NCBI GenBank assembly: GCA_016838945.1
Contig: JADLKP010000172.1
Location: 1-5,065 of the forward strand
DNA: 5,065 nt
Direction: 5' to 3'
DNA from: Methanobrevibacter sp.
Lineage (GTDB): Archaea > Methanobacteriota > Methanobacteria > Methanobacteriales > Methanobacteriaceae
Shown: positions 1-5,065 of the stretch, in pieces
Layout: each line of letters starts with the position of its first letter
Position numbering within the stretch: the first letter of the stretch is position 1
Translations under genes and position numbers: made by a program
Notes under the pieces: model-generated
Told to the model about the DNA's origin: nothing
Databases searched by the model: none
Seen by the model: only the letters and a program-made list of their open reading frames with translations

Positions 1-11
1 GGGAATGAAAA

Positions 12-63
12 CATTAATTTTCAATAATCAAAAAAAATTAATGGTTTTTGTGTGTTTTTTTTT
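12..63 (+). terminator. Weak AT hairpin followed by T-runs, possible terminator of an upstream gene
   Basis: CATTAATTTT (12-21) and AAAATTAATG (34-43) are perfect 10-base inverted arms around a 12-base loop. Runs of T follow at 45-49 and 55-63. This is the general form of an archaeal T-run terminator and could end a gene lying left of the window. The stem has only one G-C pair, so it would be unstable, and an inverted repeat in such AT-rich DNA can arise by chance. No coding sequence is visible in bases 1-119. Confidence 0.35.
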
Positions 64-131
64 ATCATTTTTGGAAATTTCTTTTTGTTCTTTTTTTTTA
101 TTAATTTTATTTAATTGGATTGGATGATAAT

Positions 132-1823
132 ATGCGAAATATTGTTATTGTAGAAGCAGGTTCGACTGGGTTTAATTTTATAAGAGATGTTGTAAATAGA
201 AATTTCCATCCTATAGCATTGGATATGAAAGTTGATGATACTAAAGAGGGTAAGGAATATAAAGAGATAGTTCATGAGTCCTATGCAAATATTGATGCGG
301 AATATGAAATTATTTATGAAAAGGATACATATGAAGAAACTCTTGAGATGGTAAGAGAATATGATCCCTTATTGGTTATTCCAGGCTCCGAAATGGGTGT
401 CAGACTTGCCACCAGATTAGCTAATGATTTAGATCTCTTATGCAACCCTATAGAAAATCTTGATGCAATCACATTAAAGGATAAAATGCAGGAAAAGATT
501 GCTGAAAAAGGACTTAGACATATTAAAGGTCGTGTAGTCACCTCTGTAGAGGAGGCAATAGAATATTATGACGAAGAAGGATTAAGTGAAGTCGTTGTAA
601 AGCCGGTTTACAGTGCAGGTTCTGTAGGTGTTAGGATTTGCTTGAATAAGGAGGAAATGATTGAATCACTAAATAATTTATTCGACGATACCGGGTTATA
701 CGGCAATGTGCTTACTGAAATTGTTGTTCAGGAACGTATCAAAGGTGAGGAGTATTTTGTCAATACCGTTTCCTGCAATGGTGATCATCGTGTAACTCTT
801 ATTTGGAAGTATAGCAAGGTCAAAACTGAAGAAGGTGGGAATGTTTATGATTCCATTGATACAGTTAATGAGTTAGGTATTGGTGAAGCTGAAATTGTTG
901 AGTATGCCTATGATGTTGCTGATGCATTAGGAATAAAATATGGAGGGGTTCATGGAGAGTATATGGTTGACGATAATGGGCCTGTTTTGATTGAGGTCAA
1001 TTGCCGTCCTTCAGGTGGTAATATGGATGCGGAGTATTTGGATAAAATTTCCGGTCAGCATGAAACCGACAGTATTCTTGACTCTTATTTGAATCCTGAA
1101 AACTTTTATTATGAGCGTAACAGGGGATATAAGTTGTATGCTCATGGTTCATTGAAATTATTCGTTGTTCCTAAGGATATTGTTCCTAAATCCTCTCCTA
1201 TGACACATATCAGCAATAAATTGAAAAGTCATTATAAAACAGTTCAAGGGGTAGTTGACGGCAGAAACCTCTTTGTCAAGACTCAAGACTTTGAAACCAC
1301 TGGAGGAACAGTTTATTTGGTTCATGAAGATGGTTATGTGCTTAAACAGGACCTTGATTTCTTACGTAGCATTGAAAAGCATGCATTTGAATTGGTTTTA
1401 AGTGATGGATCCAATAAGAAAACTATAATTGATGAAGATGAATCTTTTAAAGATGTTAAGAATCTTTTGGAAGAAATTAAGGGTTATGGGTCCCGTCTTT
1501 TTGTAACTGATCAAAGGGTTGAAGACTCCAATTTGTTGCAAATCTCTCCAGATGAGATTGATGATATTAAAGGTGATTTCAATTGTGTTGTTATCAATTT
1601 AAACAAGAGCCTTGTTGATTTGAATGATGAGGAAATTGCTTATCTCTTCTTGAGAATAATCAATCGTGTAAAAGTAGGCGGTTTAATCATCATTCCAGAA
1701 TCCACTTATCAATATATGCCTCATGGAAGATTAAGTACTGAAGCGCTCATTAAGGTTTTAGGATTAAAAATAGAATTGCCATTGCATAAATTGGGTAAGA
1801 TGGTTATAGCTTCAAAACAATAA
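132..1823 (+). CDS. ATP-grasp ligase (L-amino-acid/dipeptide ligase-like) with extra C-terminal methyltransferase-like domain
   Basis: Predicted cytoplasmic ATP-dependent carboxylate-amine ligase of 563 residues; substrates unknown. Residues 1-110 form a Rossmann-like pre-ATP-grasp domain (MRNIVIVEAGSTGFNF start). Residues 116-134 carry the usual K-D-K-M...G-L segment. VVVKPVYSAGSVGV (154-167) holds the ATP-contacting Lys157 and the glycine-rich loop. VVQERIKGEEY (198-208) is the hinge strand. HGEYMVDDNGPVLIEVNCRP (274-293) holds the likely Mg ligands Glu276, Glu288 and Asn290, plus Arg292. Residues 335-425, including TTGGTVYLVHEDG, resemble the lid domain of BacD-type ligases. Residues 450-563 resemble the second half of a class I methyltransferase (RVKVGGLIIIPES, 512-524) but show no glycine-rich SAM motif. 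The open frame reaches a TTG at 120; ATG 132 is preferred because the protein then starts right at the first beta strand. Its Shine-Dalgarno is poor (GGATGAT, 122-128), so the message may be nearly leaderless. It appears monocistronic. A role in wall-peptide or peptide-metabolite synthesis is a guess. Confidence 0.85.
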   Translation: MRNIVIVEAGSTGFNFIRDVVNRNFHPIALDMKVDDTKEGKEYKEIVHESYANIDAEYEIIYEKDTYEETLEMVREYDPLLVIPGSEMGVRLATRLANDLDLLCNPIENLDAITLKDKMQEKIAEKGLRHIKGRVVTSVEEAIEYYDEEGLSEVVVKPVYSAGSVGVRICLNKEEMIESLNNLFDDTGLYGNVLTEIVVQERIKGEEYFVNTVSCNGDHRVTLIWKYSKVKTEEGGNVYDSIDTVNELGIGEAEIVEYAYDVADALGIKYGGVHGEYMVDDNGPVLIEVNCRPSGGNMDAEYLDKISGQHETDSILDSYLNPENFYYERNRGYKLYAHGSLKLFVVPKDIVPKSSPMTHISNKLKSHYKTVQGVVDGRNLFVKTQDFETTGGTVYLVHEDGYVLKQDLDFLRSIEKHAFELVLSDGSNKKTIIDEDESFKDVKNLLEEIKGYGSRLFVTDQRVEDSNLLQISPDEIDDIKGDFNCVVINLNKSLVDLNDEEIAYLFLRIINRVKVGGLIIIPESTYQYMPHGRLSTEALIKVLGLKIELPLHKLGKMVIASKQ

Positions 1824-1829
1824 TTTTTG

Positions 1830-1865
1830 AGAAAAGGAGATTTTCTCCTTTTTTAACTTTTTTTT
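1830..1865 (+). terminator. Hairpin plus T-run terminator of the ATP-grasp gene
   Basis: AAAAGGAGA (1832-1840) pairs perfectly with TCTCCTTTT (1844-1852) across a three-base loop, and an A-T pair plus a G-T wobble can extend the base. A T-rich tail follows, with eight T at 1858-1865. The hairpin begins nine bases after the stop codon. It is the most stable hairpin I found in the window and separates this gene from the dipeptidase gene downstream. Confidence 0.8.
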
Positions 1866-1970
1866 AATCAGTTTTTTATAACTTCATATATCTTCAAATA
1901 TCTTTTTTAATCTTTTAATTTATTTTAATTGTTTTTTTAGTTGTTTTCTATTTGTTTAATTTTTAAATAT

Positions 1971-1988
1971 GAAGAAAATAATATATTA
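1971..1988 (+). promoter_or_regulatory. Candidate BRE/TATA promoter for the VanX-like gene
   Basis: A purine-rich GAAGAAAA (1971-1978), which could act as a BRE, runs directly into TAATATATTA (1979-1988), a TATA-like element. Archaeal transcripts usually begin about 25 bases after the TATA box, here near 2005-2010, just before the Shine-Dalgarno GGAG at 2010-2013 and the ATG at 2022. TTTAAATAT at 1962-1970 is an alternative box. Such motifs are frequent by chance in this composition. The 198-base spacer (1824-2021) otherwise holds only the terminator above and four loose CTT-led 10-base units (1882-1921). Confidence 0.4.
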
Positions 1989-2021
1989 TGAATAGAATTA
2001 TTATTTTATGGAGAAAAAAGA

Positions 2022-2756
2022 ATGAAAAATAAACTTTTTTTAGGTTGTTTAATATTAATATTTTGTTTTTGCATTATAGGGACATCTTTTAGTGCAGATG
2101 CTCCAGAGAAACTGAATTATTCAAACGATTCTTCTGATTTTGTCGTATTGACTGATGTGGATCCAAATGTAATTTTAGAGATTAGATATTATTCCACCTA
2201 TAACTTTGTAGGTGATAGGATAGACGGTTATGAGCAGCCAACAGCTCTTTTAACAAAAGAGGCCGCTACTGCACTTAAGGAAGTAAGTGATGATTTGGAG
2301 AAAAAAGGATACAGATTAAAGATATATGATGCTTATCGCCCTCAAAAAGCTGTAAATCATTTTGAAAGATGGGCTGAGGATATTGGGGACACACGTATGA
2401 AATATTATTTCTATCCAAATCTTGATAAATCCGTCCTCTTTGACCAAGGATATATAGCTAATTATTCAGGTCACAGTAGAGGAAGTACAGTTGATTTGAC
2501 ATTATTTGATATGAAAACAGAAAAAGAAGTGGATATGGGTGGAACATTTGATTATTTTGGTGAGGAAAGCCATCCTGATTATAAAAACATTACCGATGAG
2601 CAGTATAAAAATCGTATGATGCTCCGTCAGGCGATGTTGGACCATGGTTTTAAACCGATAGATACAGAATGGTGGCATTTCACTTTAGAGGATGAACCAT
2701 ACCCAGATACCTATTTCACTTTCCCAGTTAATGAAAGTTCAGTAAATAGGGTTTAA
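2022..2756 (+). CDS. Exported VanX-like D-alanyl-D-alanine dipeptidase (peptidase M15D)
   Basis: Zinc dipeptidase of 244 residues, predicted to hydrolyse D-Ala-D-Ala or a similar small dipeptide outside the membrane. Residues 1-25 form a signal peptide: MKNK n-region, hydrophobic core LFLGCLILIFCFCIIG, likely cleavage after SFSA. Catalytic features are all present: YDAYRP (Arg106), SGHSRGSTVD (zinc ligands His151 and Asp158) and EWWHF (base Glu216, zinc ligand His219). The spacings Arg-His 45, His-Asp 7, Asp-Glu 58 and Glu-His 3 equal those I recall for enterococcal VanX (Arg71, His116, Asp123, Glu181, His184). The mature part is of normal VanX length. The start is fixed by GGAG (2010-2013) eight bases before ATG and by the signal peptide. 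VanX and E. coli DdpX lack signal peptides, so export is notable; Salmonella PcgL is a periplasmic relative. No vanH, vanA or vanRS-like gene is nearby, so vancomycin resistance is not implied. Family is secure; the true substrate is not. Confidence 0.92.
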   Translation: MKNKLFLGCLILIFCFCIIGTSFSADAPEKLNYSNDSSDFVVLTDVDPNVILEIRYYSTYNFVGDRIDGYEQPTALLTKEAATALKEVSDDLEKKGYRLKIYDAYRPQKAVNHFERWAEDIGDTRMKYYFYPNLDKSVLFDQGYIANYSGHSRGSTVDLTLFDMKTEKEVDMGGTFDYFGEESHPDYKNITDEQYKNRMMLRQAMLDHGFKPIDTEWWHFTLEDEPYPDTYFTFPVNESSVNRV

Positions 2757-2761
2757 ATAAG

Positions 2762-2790
2762 TAAAAAAGAGTGTTTTTAACTCTTTTTTA
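2762..2790. terminator. Symmetrical hairpin terminator shared by convergent genes
   Basis: TAAAAAAGAGT (2762-2772) and ACTCTTTTTTA (2780-2790) form a perfect 11-bp stem around the seven-base loop GTTTTTA. Because the arms are A-rich on the left and T-rich on the right, transcripts in either direction end in a U-run. The stem starts five bases after the stop of the VanX-like gene and ends 15 bases beyond the stop of the minus-strand ZPR1 gene, so it can terminate both. A further run of T at 2795-2802 strengthens the plus-strand side. Confidence 0.75.
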
Positions 2791-2804
2791 TAAACTTTTT
2801 TTGC

Positions 2805-3398
2805 TTATTCTTCAATTACAGTGAAACCTGTCTTTAGATTTTTCAATTCATTATCTGTTAAAGGTTCTGTCTTTGCACGGACATCCATGATTTTGCTTTG
2901 TCCGAATGGGTCTTCTATAAGCAAAAGGGTTTCCATTTCTCCATTTAATACCTTGTTTAAGTTTTCAAGAACTCTTTTACCATTTTCTTGAGATAAGTCA
3001 TCCTGAAACATATTCAATGCCCTTTCGGTTGCTTCGACGAATCTTACAATAACTCCTTCGACATTTGATATGTAACCTTCTGATTTTGGACCTGGTTCCA
3101 CTTTTATTCCAATATCTGGAAGTGAGACTGTAGCGGATTGTGATCTCACCACTCTTGAGTCGAGATTTTTCTTGCTGATGATCAAGCTATGTTTGGCAGG
3201 GTCTTTCTGCTCAGTTGCCAAAATGTCATTATGTCTGAATCCACATTTTTCACATTGGATGGTTGATTCAACAATTTCTCCAAAGTAGGCAAGTTCATGA
3301 GTTTGAGTAGTGTAAGTTGCAGTATTTTTTCCTCCACAGACTGGACAATCTATTTTCATTTCAGCGCTTTTTCCAGTAATCACATCATCCACATTCAT
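2805..3398 (-). CDS. ZPR1-type zinc-finger protein (archaeal single-module form)
   Basis: A 197-residue protein of the ZPR1 zinc-finger family. Cys18-x2-Cys21 (DCPVCGGKN) and Cys49-x2-Cys52 (QCEKCGFRHND) form one four-cysteine zinc site with the ZPR1-typical CGFR-x2-D ending; the intervening TYTTQTHELAYFGE is also characteristic. Residues 66-197 correspond to the beta-rich ZPR1 domain (for example LPDIGIKVEPG and EGYISNVEGV, then a helical stretch and LLLIEDPFGQS). Eukaryotic ZPR1 carries two such modules and binds translation factor eEF1A, in yeast as a folding chaperone; archaeal proteins have one module and no firmly established role. A similar job for archaeal EF1A is inference. The start ATG (complement of 3396-3398) has AAGGAG (3408-3413) nine bases upstream; Met14 is a less likely alternative start. 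It is transcribed alone, convergent with the dipeptidase and divergent from the DUF1611 gene. No signal peptide or membrane segment is seen. Confidence 0.9.
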   Translation of the reverse strand: MNVDDVITGKSAEMKIDCPVCGGKNTATYTTQTHELAYFGEIVESTIQCEKCGFRHNDILATEQKDPAKHSLIISKKNLDSRVVRSQSATVSLPDIGIKVEPGPKSEGYISNVEGVIVRFVEATERALNMFQDDLSQENGKRVLENLNKVLNGEMETLLLIEDPFGQSKIMDVRAKTEPLTDNELKNLKTGFTVIEE

Positions 3399-3504
3399 AT
3401 GATTTTTCTCCTTATTTATTTTTCATATCAAGGTAATAGCTATTGAAATTATGATATCTGCATAGAATATTTTTAATGGTTGTTTTCAAATGCATATTTT
3501 CAAT

Positions 3505-3515
3505 CTCTTATATGT
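3505..3515 (-). promoter_or_regulatory. Candidate TATA box for the ZPR1 gene
   Basis: On the minus strand this reads ACATATAAGAG, a fair archaeal TATA box. A start about 25 bases downstream (near 3480) would give a leader of roughly 80 bases before the ZPR1 ATG. The 16-bp palindrome at 3518-3533 lies just upstream of it. A nearer AT-rich box at about 3464-3475 is an alternative, so the assignment is tentative. Confidence 0.3.
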
Positions 3516-3517
3516 AG

Positions 3518-3533
3518 ATATAGTTAACTATAT
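3518..3533. promoter_or_regulatory. Perfect 16-bp palindrome, possible operator
   Basis: ATATAGTTAACTATAT is a perfect dyad centred on GTTAAC. It lies between the two divergent genes and a few bases upstream of the candidate ZPR1 TATA box, a place where a dimeric regulator would act. With about 80 percent A+T, a 16-bp perfect palindrome is expected roughly once in 5 kb by chance, so sequence alone does not establish a function. Confidence 0.3.
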
Positions 3534-3672
3534 TTTAACATTGAGTTTATTTTTGATTCTTAATTTCAAAAAATTTTATAATTTTTAGTTTTCTAACTAT
3601 TTTTCTATATTAATTTTCTATTTTTTATAATTTATAATTTTAATATTTTTCCATAATAGATTTTTTCATATT

Positions 3673-3705
3673 TCAAATCAATTTCAAATTAATATCAAAT
3701 CAATT
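3673..3705. repeat. Three tandem 11-base units in the divergent spacer
   Basis: TCAAATCAATT (3673-3683), TCAAATTAATA (3684-3694) and TCAAATCAATT (3695-3705) are three contiguous units; the outer two are identical and the middle one differs at three positions. An 11-base period places each unit on nearly the same face of the helix, as in iterated regulator sites or curved DNA. It may equally be slippage in AT-rich sequence. Confidence 0.5.
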
Positions 3706-3832
3706 TTAATAATTTTTATGCTAATATTTATTAATAATAATAGATATATACATACAATGAGATAAATTCTATAATGTTGGATATTCTAATATTTATTGTA
3801 TTAGTATTTAATAATATTTTTGAAAAGGTTCA

Positions 3833-3842
3833 ATATTTAAAA
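3833..3842 (+). promoter_or_regulatory. Candidate TATA region for the DUF1611 gene
   Basis: ATATTTAAAA follows a purine-rich GAAAAGG (3822-3828) that could be a BRE. A start near 3866 would give a leader of about 35 bases that includes the Shine-Dalgarno site. GATATATAC at 3743-3751 is an alternative with a leader of about 125 bases. The assignment is weak because of composition. Confidence 0.25.
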
Positions 3843-3887
3843 AATTTATCAAATTAATATTTTTATCAAAATTACACAATTTTTTAA

Positions 3888-3897
3888 GAGGAGTGAT
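3888..3897 (+). promoter_or_regulatory. Strong Shine-Dalgarno site that fixes a TTG start
   Basis: GAGGAGTGAT closely matches the anti-Shine-Dalgarno complement expected for methanogen 16S rRNA (AGGAGGTGAT). AGGAG (3889-3893) lies seven bases before the TTG at 3901, and the next in-frame ATG is far downstream inside conserved sequence. This makes the TTG start of the DUF1611 gene well supported. Confidence 0.8.
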
Positions 3898-3900
3898 TAC

Positions 3901-4956
3901 TTGTATTCTATAACTTCTGTTGAAGATCTTCAAGAATTGAATCCTTATATTATTGTTGGATGTGGGGGTGGAGGAGAAAAATTCTCTAACCTTGAAGGAA
4001 TTGAAACAGTAGGTTTCCTTGATGACAACCCTGCAAAACAAGGAAAACCTTTCTGTGGTCTTGAAGTTGCTTCTAACTTATCCGATTTATTTGAATCTAC
4101 TGAAGCAAATACTGTAGCAATCATGTTGCCTATCGGTGCTGAAGGAACTGCACTCAAATATGCAGTTCAAGCATTGGCAAACGGTAAGAACGCAGTTGTT
4201 TCATTCAGATCATTATCATTGTCTGAAAATGAATCATTATTGAAATTAGCAGAACAAAATGATGTTTGTATAAAAGAGATTAGTCCAAGATTGGATGTTG
4301 TTCGTAAAATTTGCGGTGTAGCACCTGAAAAATGTTGTGAAGTCTTGCCTAAGATATCTTATGAACCTAAGGCTAAAGTTGTATTTATTGGTGGAACTTC
4401 CCAAGAATGTGGTAAAAGGACAACAACAAAATCCCTTGGTATTGAAGCAGAAAAAAGAGGTTTGAAAGCTTCCATTATTTCTACTGATGAAATGGGTTTG
4501 GAGAAGCCTACTGCATTTAACTTTAGAGCAGGCAGCTTATCATCTATGGACGTTCCTTCTGCTATACTCAGTTCCATGAAATATGTGGAAGAACATGACA
4601 GTCCGGACATAATATTTATTGAAGGACAGTCAAGCTTGACTGAAGATGGAAATCCTCACCCAAGAGGATTATCTGCATGTATCTTAATCGGTGCAGATCC
4701 AGATGCAGTCATTGTAGGTCACAGACCAAACCACCCATATCGTGAACCAAGAGGTATCGATTATGAGGTAAAGGCTATTGAAGCGGTTGTACCTACCACT
4801 AAAGTTGTCGGTTTATCCATCAATATGAGAAATGCAGATGACGACATGACTTTAGAAAGCTTTGAAGAGAAATATGACTTACCTGCAGCAGATATGTACG
4901 CTGGTGGAGCAGGTAAACTATTAGATGCTATTTTAGAATATTTAGATAAAAATTAA
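3901..4956 (+). CDS. DUF1611 family P-loop protein (DgcN-like), TTG start
   Basis: A 351-residue predicted cytoplasmic protein with the two-domain plan of the DUF1611 family. Residues 1-150 are Rossmann-like: IIVGCGGGGEKF (18-28) followed by VGFLDDNPAKQGKP (37-50), a pattern also seen in PglD-type N-domains. From about 158 the P-loop domain begins: GGTSQECGKRTT (164-175, Lys172 as Walker A lysine), IISTDEMG (192-199, where bacterial members usually have a TGQTG-like segment), DIIFIEGQSSL (236-246, Walker B position) and a conserved GHRPNHPYREPRG (273-285). The best characterised relative is bacterial DgcN, an acetyl-CoA-dependent D-glutamate N-acetyltransferase, and bacterial members often sit beside dipeptide epimerase genes. 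No epimerase is in this window, and the archaeal protein differs in key segments, so reaction and substrate are unassigned. Length is normal for the family. The gene stands alone with its own long upstream region; the clean frame and strong ribosome binding site indicate it is functional. Confidence 0.88.
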   Translation: MYSITSVEDLQELNPYIIVGCGGGGEKFSNLEGIETVGFLDDNPAKQGKPFCGLEVASNLSDLFESTEANTVAIMLPIGAEGTALKYAVQALANGKNAVVSFRSLSLSENESLLKLAEQNDVCIKEISPRLDVVRKICGVAPEKCCEVLPKISYEPKAKVVFIGGTSQECGKRTTTKSLGIEAEKRGLKASIISTDEMGLEKPTAFNFRAGSLSSMDVPSAILSSMKYVEEHDSPDIIFIEGQSSLTEDGNPHPRGLSACILIGADPDAVIVGHRPNHPYREPRGIDYEVKAIEAVVPTTKVVGLSINMRNADDDMTLESFEEKYDLPAADMYAGGAGKLLDAILEYLDKN

Positions 4957-4996
4957 GTTTTTTATTTATCTATTTCTTTTTTTATTCCTTTTTTTT
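4957..4996 (+). terminator. T-run terminator after the DUF1611 gene
   Basis: Directly after the stop codon come successive T-runs (4958-4963, 4977-4983 and 4989-4996) without a hairpin. Archaeal RNA polymerase stops at such U-tracts without needing a stem, so this probably ends the transcript. The last two runs belong to the tandem repeat that continues to the window end. Confidence 0.55.
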
Positions 4997-5065
4997 ATTT
5001 TTATAATATTTTTATTTCAACTATTTTTTTATTCCTTTTTTTATTTTTATAATATTTTTATTTCA
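4977..5065. repeat. T-rich tandem repeat of period 47, cut by the window end
   Basis: Copy 1 spans 4977-5019 and copy 2 spans 5024-5065. Each consists of T7, ATTCC, a run of T (eight in copy 1, seven in copy 2), then ATTTTTATAATATTTTTA and TTTCA. Apart from the one-base difference in the T-run the copies are identical. The four-base join differs from the sequence before copy 1. The array may extend beyond the window, so the copy number is unknown. Near identity points to recent duplication. Confidence 0.85.

Larger units (their letters stand above)
3399..3900. other. AT-rich divergent intergenic region without a gene
   Basis: These 502 bases separate the 5' ends of ZPR1 (-) and the DUF1611 gene (+). 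They are almost entirely A and T, and no open frame with a credible start and ribosome binding site fits inside. I see no tRNA, C/D-box RNA or other structured RNA. Contents I can point to are the ribosome binding sites at both edges, TATA-like boxes, a 16-bp palindrome and an 11-base tandem repeat, listed separately. The length exceeds what two promoters need. Confidence 0.7.

Noticed and set aside
314..541. 75-residue open frame on the minus strand
   Set aside because: It lies wholly inside the ATP-grasp gene, antisense to conserved coding sequence, with no recognisable domain and no credible ribosome binding site.
2022..2100. Lipoprotein signal in the VanX-like protein (Cys9, Cys15 or Cys17)
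   Set aside because: The cysteines lie within the hydrophobic core, too early or in the wrong context for a lipobox, and the SFSA-D site fits ordinary signal peptidase cleavage better.
2022..2756. Vancomycin resistance operon
   Set aside because: Only a VanX-like gene is present. There is no vanH, vanA-type ligase or vanRS regulator, and the neighbouring ATP-grasp protein does not look like a Ddl/VanA ligase.
3808..4041. 77-residue open frame on the minus strand
   Set aside because: Over half of it is antisense to the start of the DUF1611 gene and the rest runs into AT-rich spacer; the protein is low in complexity and unlike any family I know.
3945..4157. 70-residue open frame on the minus strand
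   Set aside because: It is an antisense shadow of the DUF1611 N-domain; its proline run is simply the reverse reading of the glycine loop.
4359..4610. 83-residue open frame on the minus strand
   Set aside because: It is an antisense shadow of the P-loop domain of the DUF1611 gene, with no start signal or domain.
4977..5065. CRISPR array
   Set aside because: The two copies are almost contiguous, with only four bases between them, and they are T-rich without any spacer of normal length.

Overview
The window looks like chromosomal DNA from a methanogenic archaeon of the Methanobacteriales, most likely a Methanobrevibacter or close relative. Support comes from very low G+C in the spacers, TTG as well as ATG starts, Shine-Dalgarno sites of the GGAG/GGTGAT kind, T-run terminators, an archaeal-type single-module ZPR1 protein, and an archaeal version of a DUF1611 protein. 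The genus is inferred from general character, not from a marker gene.

Layout. Bases 1-131 hold a weak AT hairpin plus T-run, probably ending a gene outside the window, and the leader of the first gene. Bases 132-1823 (+) encode an ATP-grasp ligase of the L-amino-acid/dipeptide ligase type with an extra C-terminal domain that resembles the second half of a class I methyltransferase fold. It ends in a clear hairpin terminator. Bases 2022-2756 (+) encode an exported VanX-like D-Ala-D-Ala dipeptidase (peptidase family M15D) with every metal and catalytic residue intact. A perfect symmetrical hairpin at 2762-2790 lies between it and the convergent ZPR1 zinc-finger gene (2805-3398, -) and can serve both. 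A 502-base, extremely AT-rich spacer (3399-3900) separates ZPR1 from the divergent DUF1611 gene (3901-4956, +, TTG start with a strong Shine-Dalgarno site). The spacer holds candidate promoters, a 16-bp palindrome and a three-unit 11-base repeat. The window ends inside a T-rich tandem repeat of period 47.

How the genes relate. They do not form one operon: each has its own terminator or promoter region and two orientations are used. There may still be a loose theme. The ATP-grasp enzyme probably makes an amide or peptide bond, the dipeptidase probably cleaves D-Ala-D-Ala outside the cell, and the best characterised DUF1611 relative (DgcN) acts on D-glutamate. Pseudomurein, the wall polymer of these archaea, is classically described as lacking D-amino acids, so the exported dipeptidase more plausibly acts on material from neighbouring bacteria. 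That link is inference. No CRISPR array, RNA gene, insertion sequence or clear defence system was seen.
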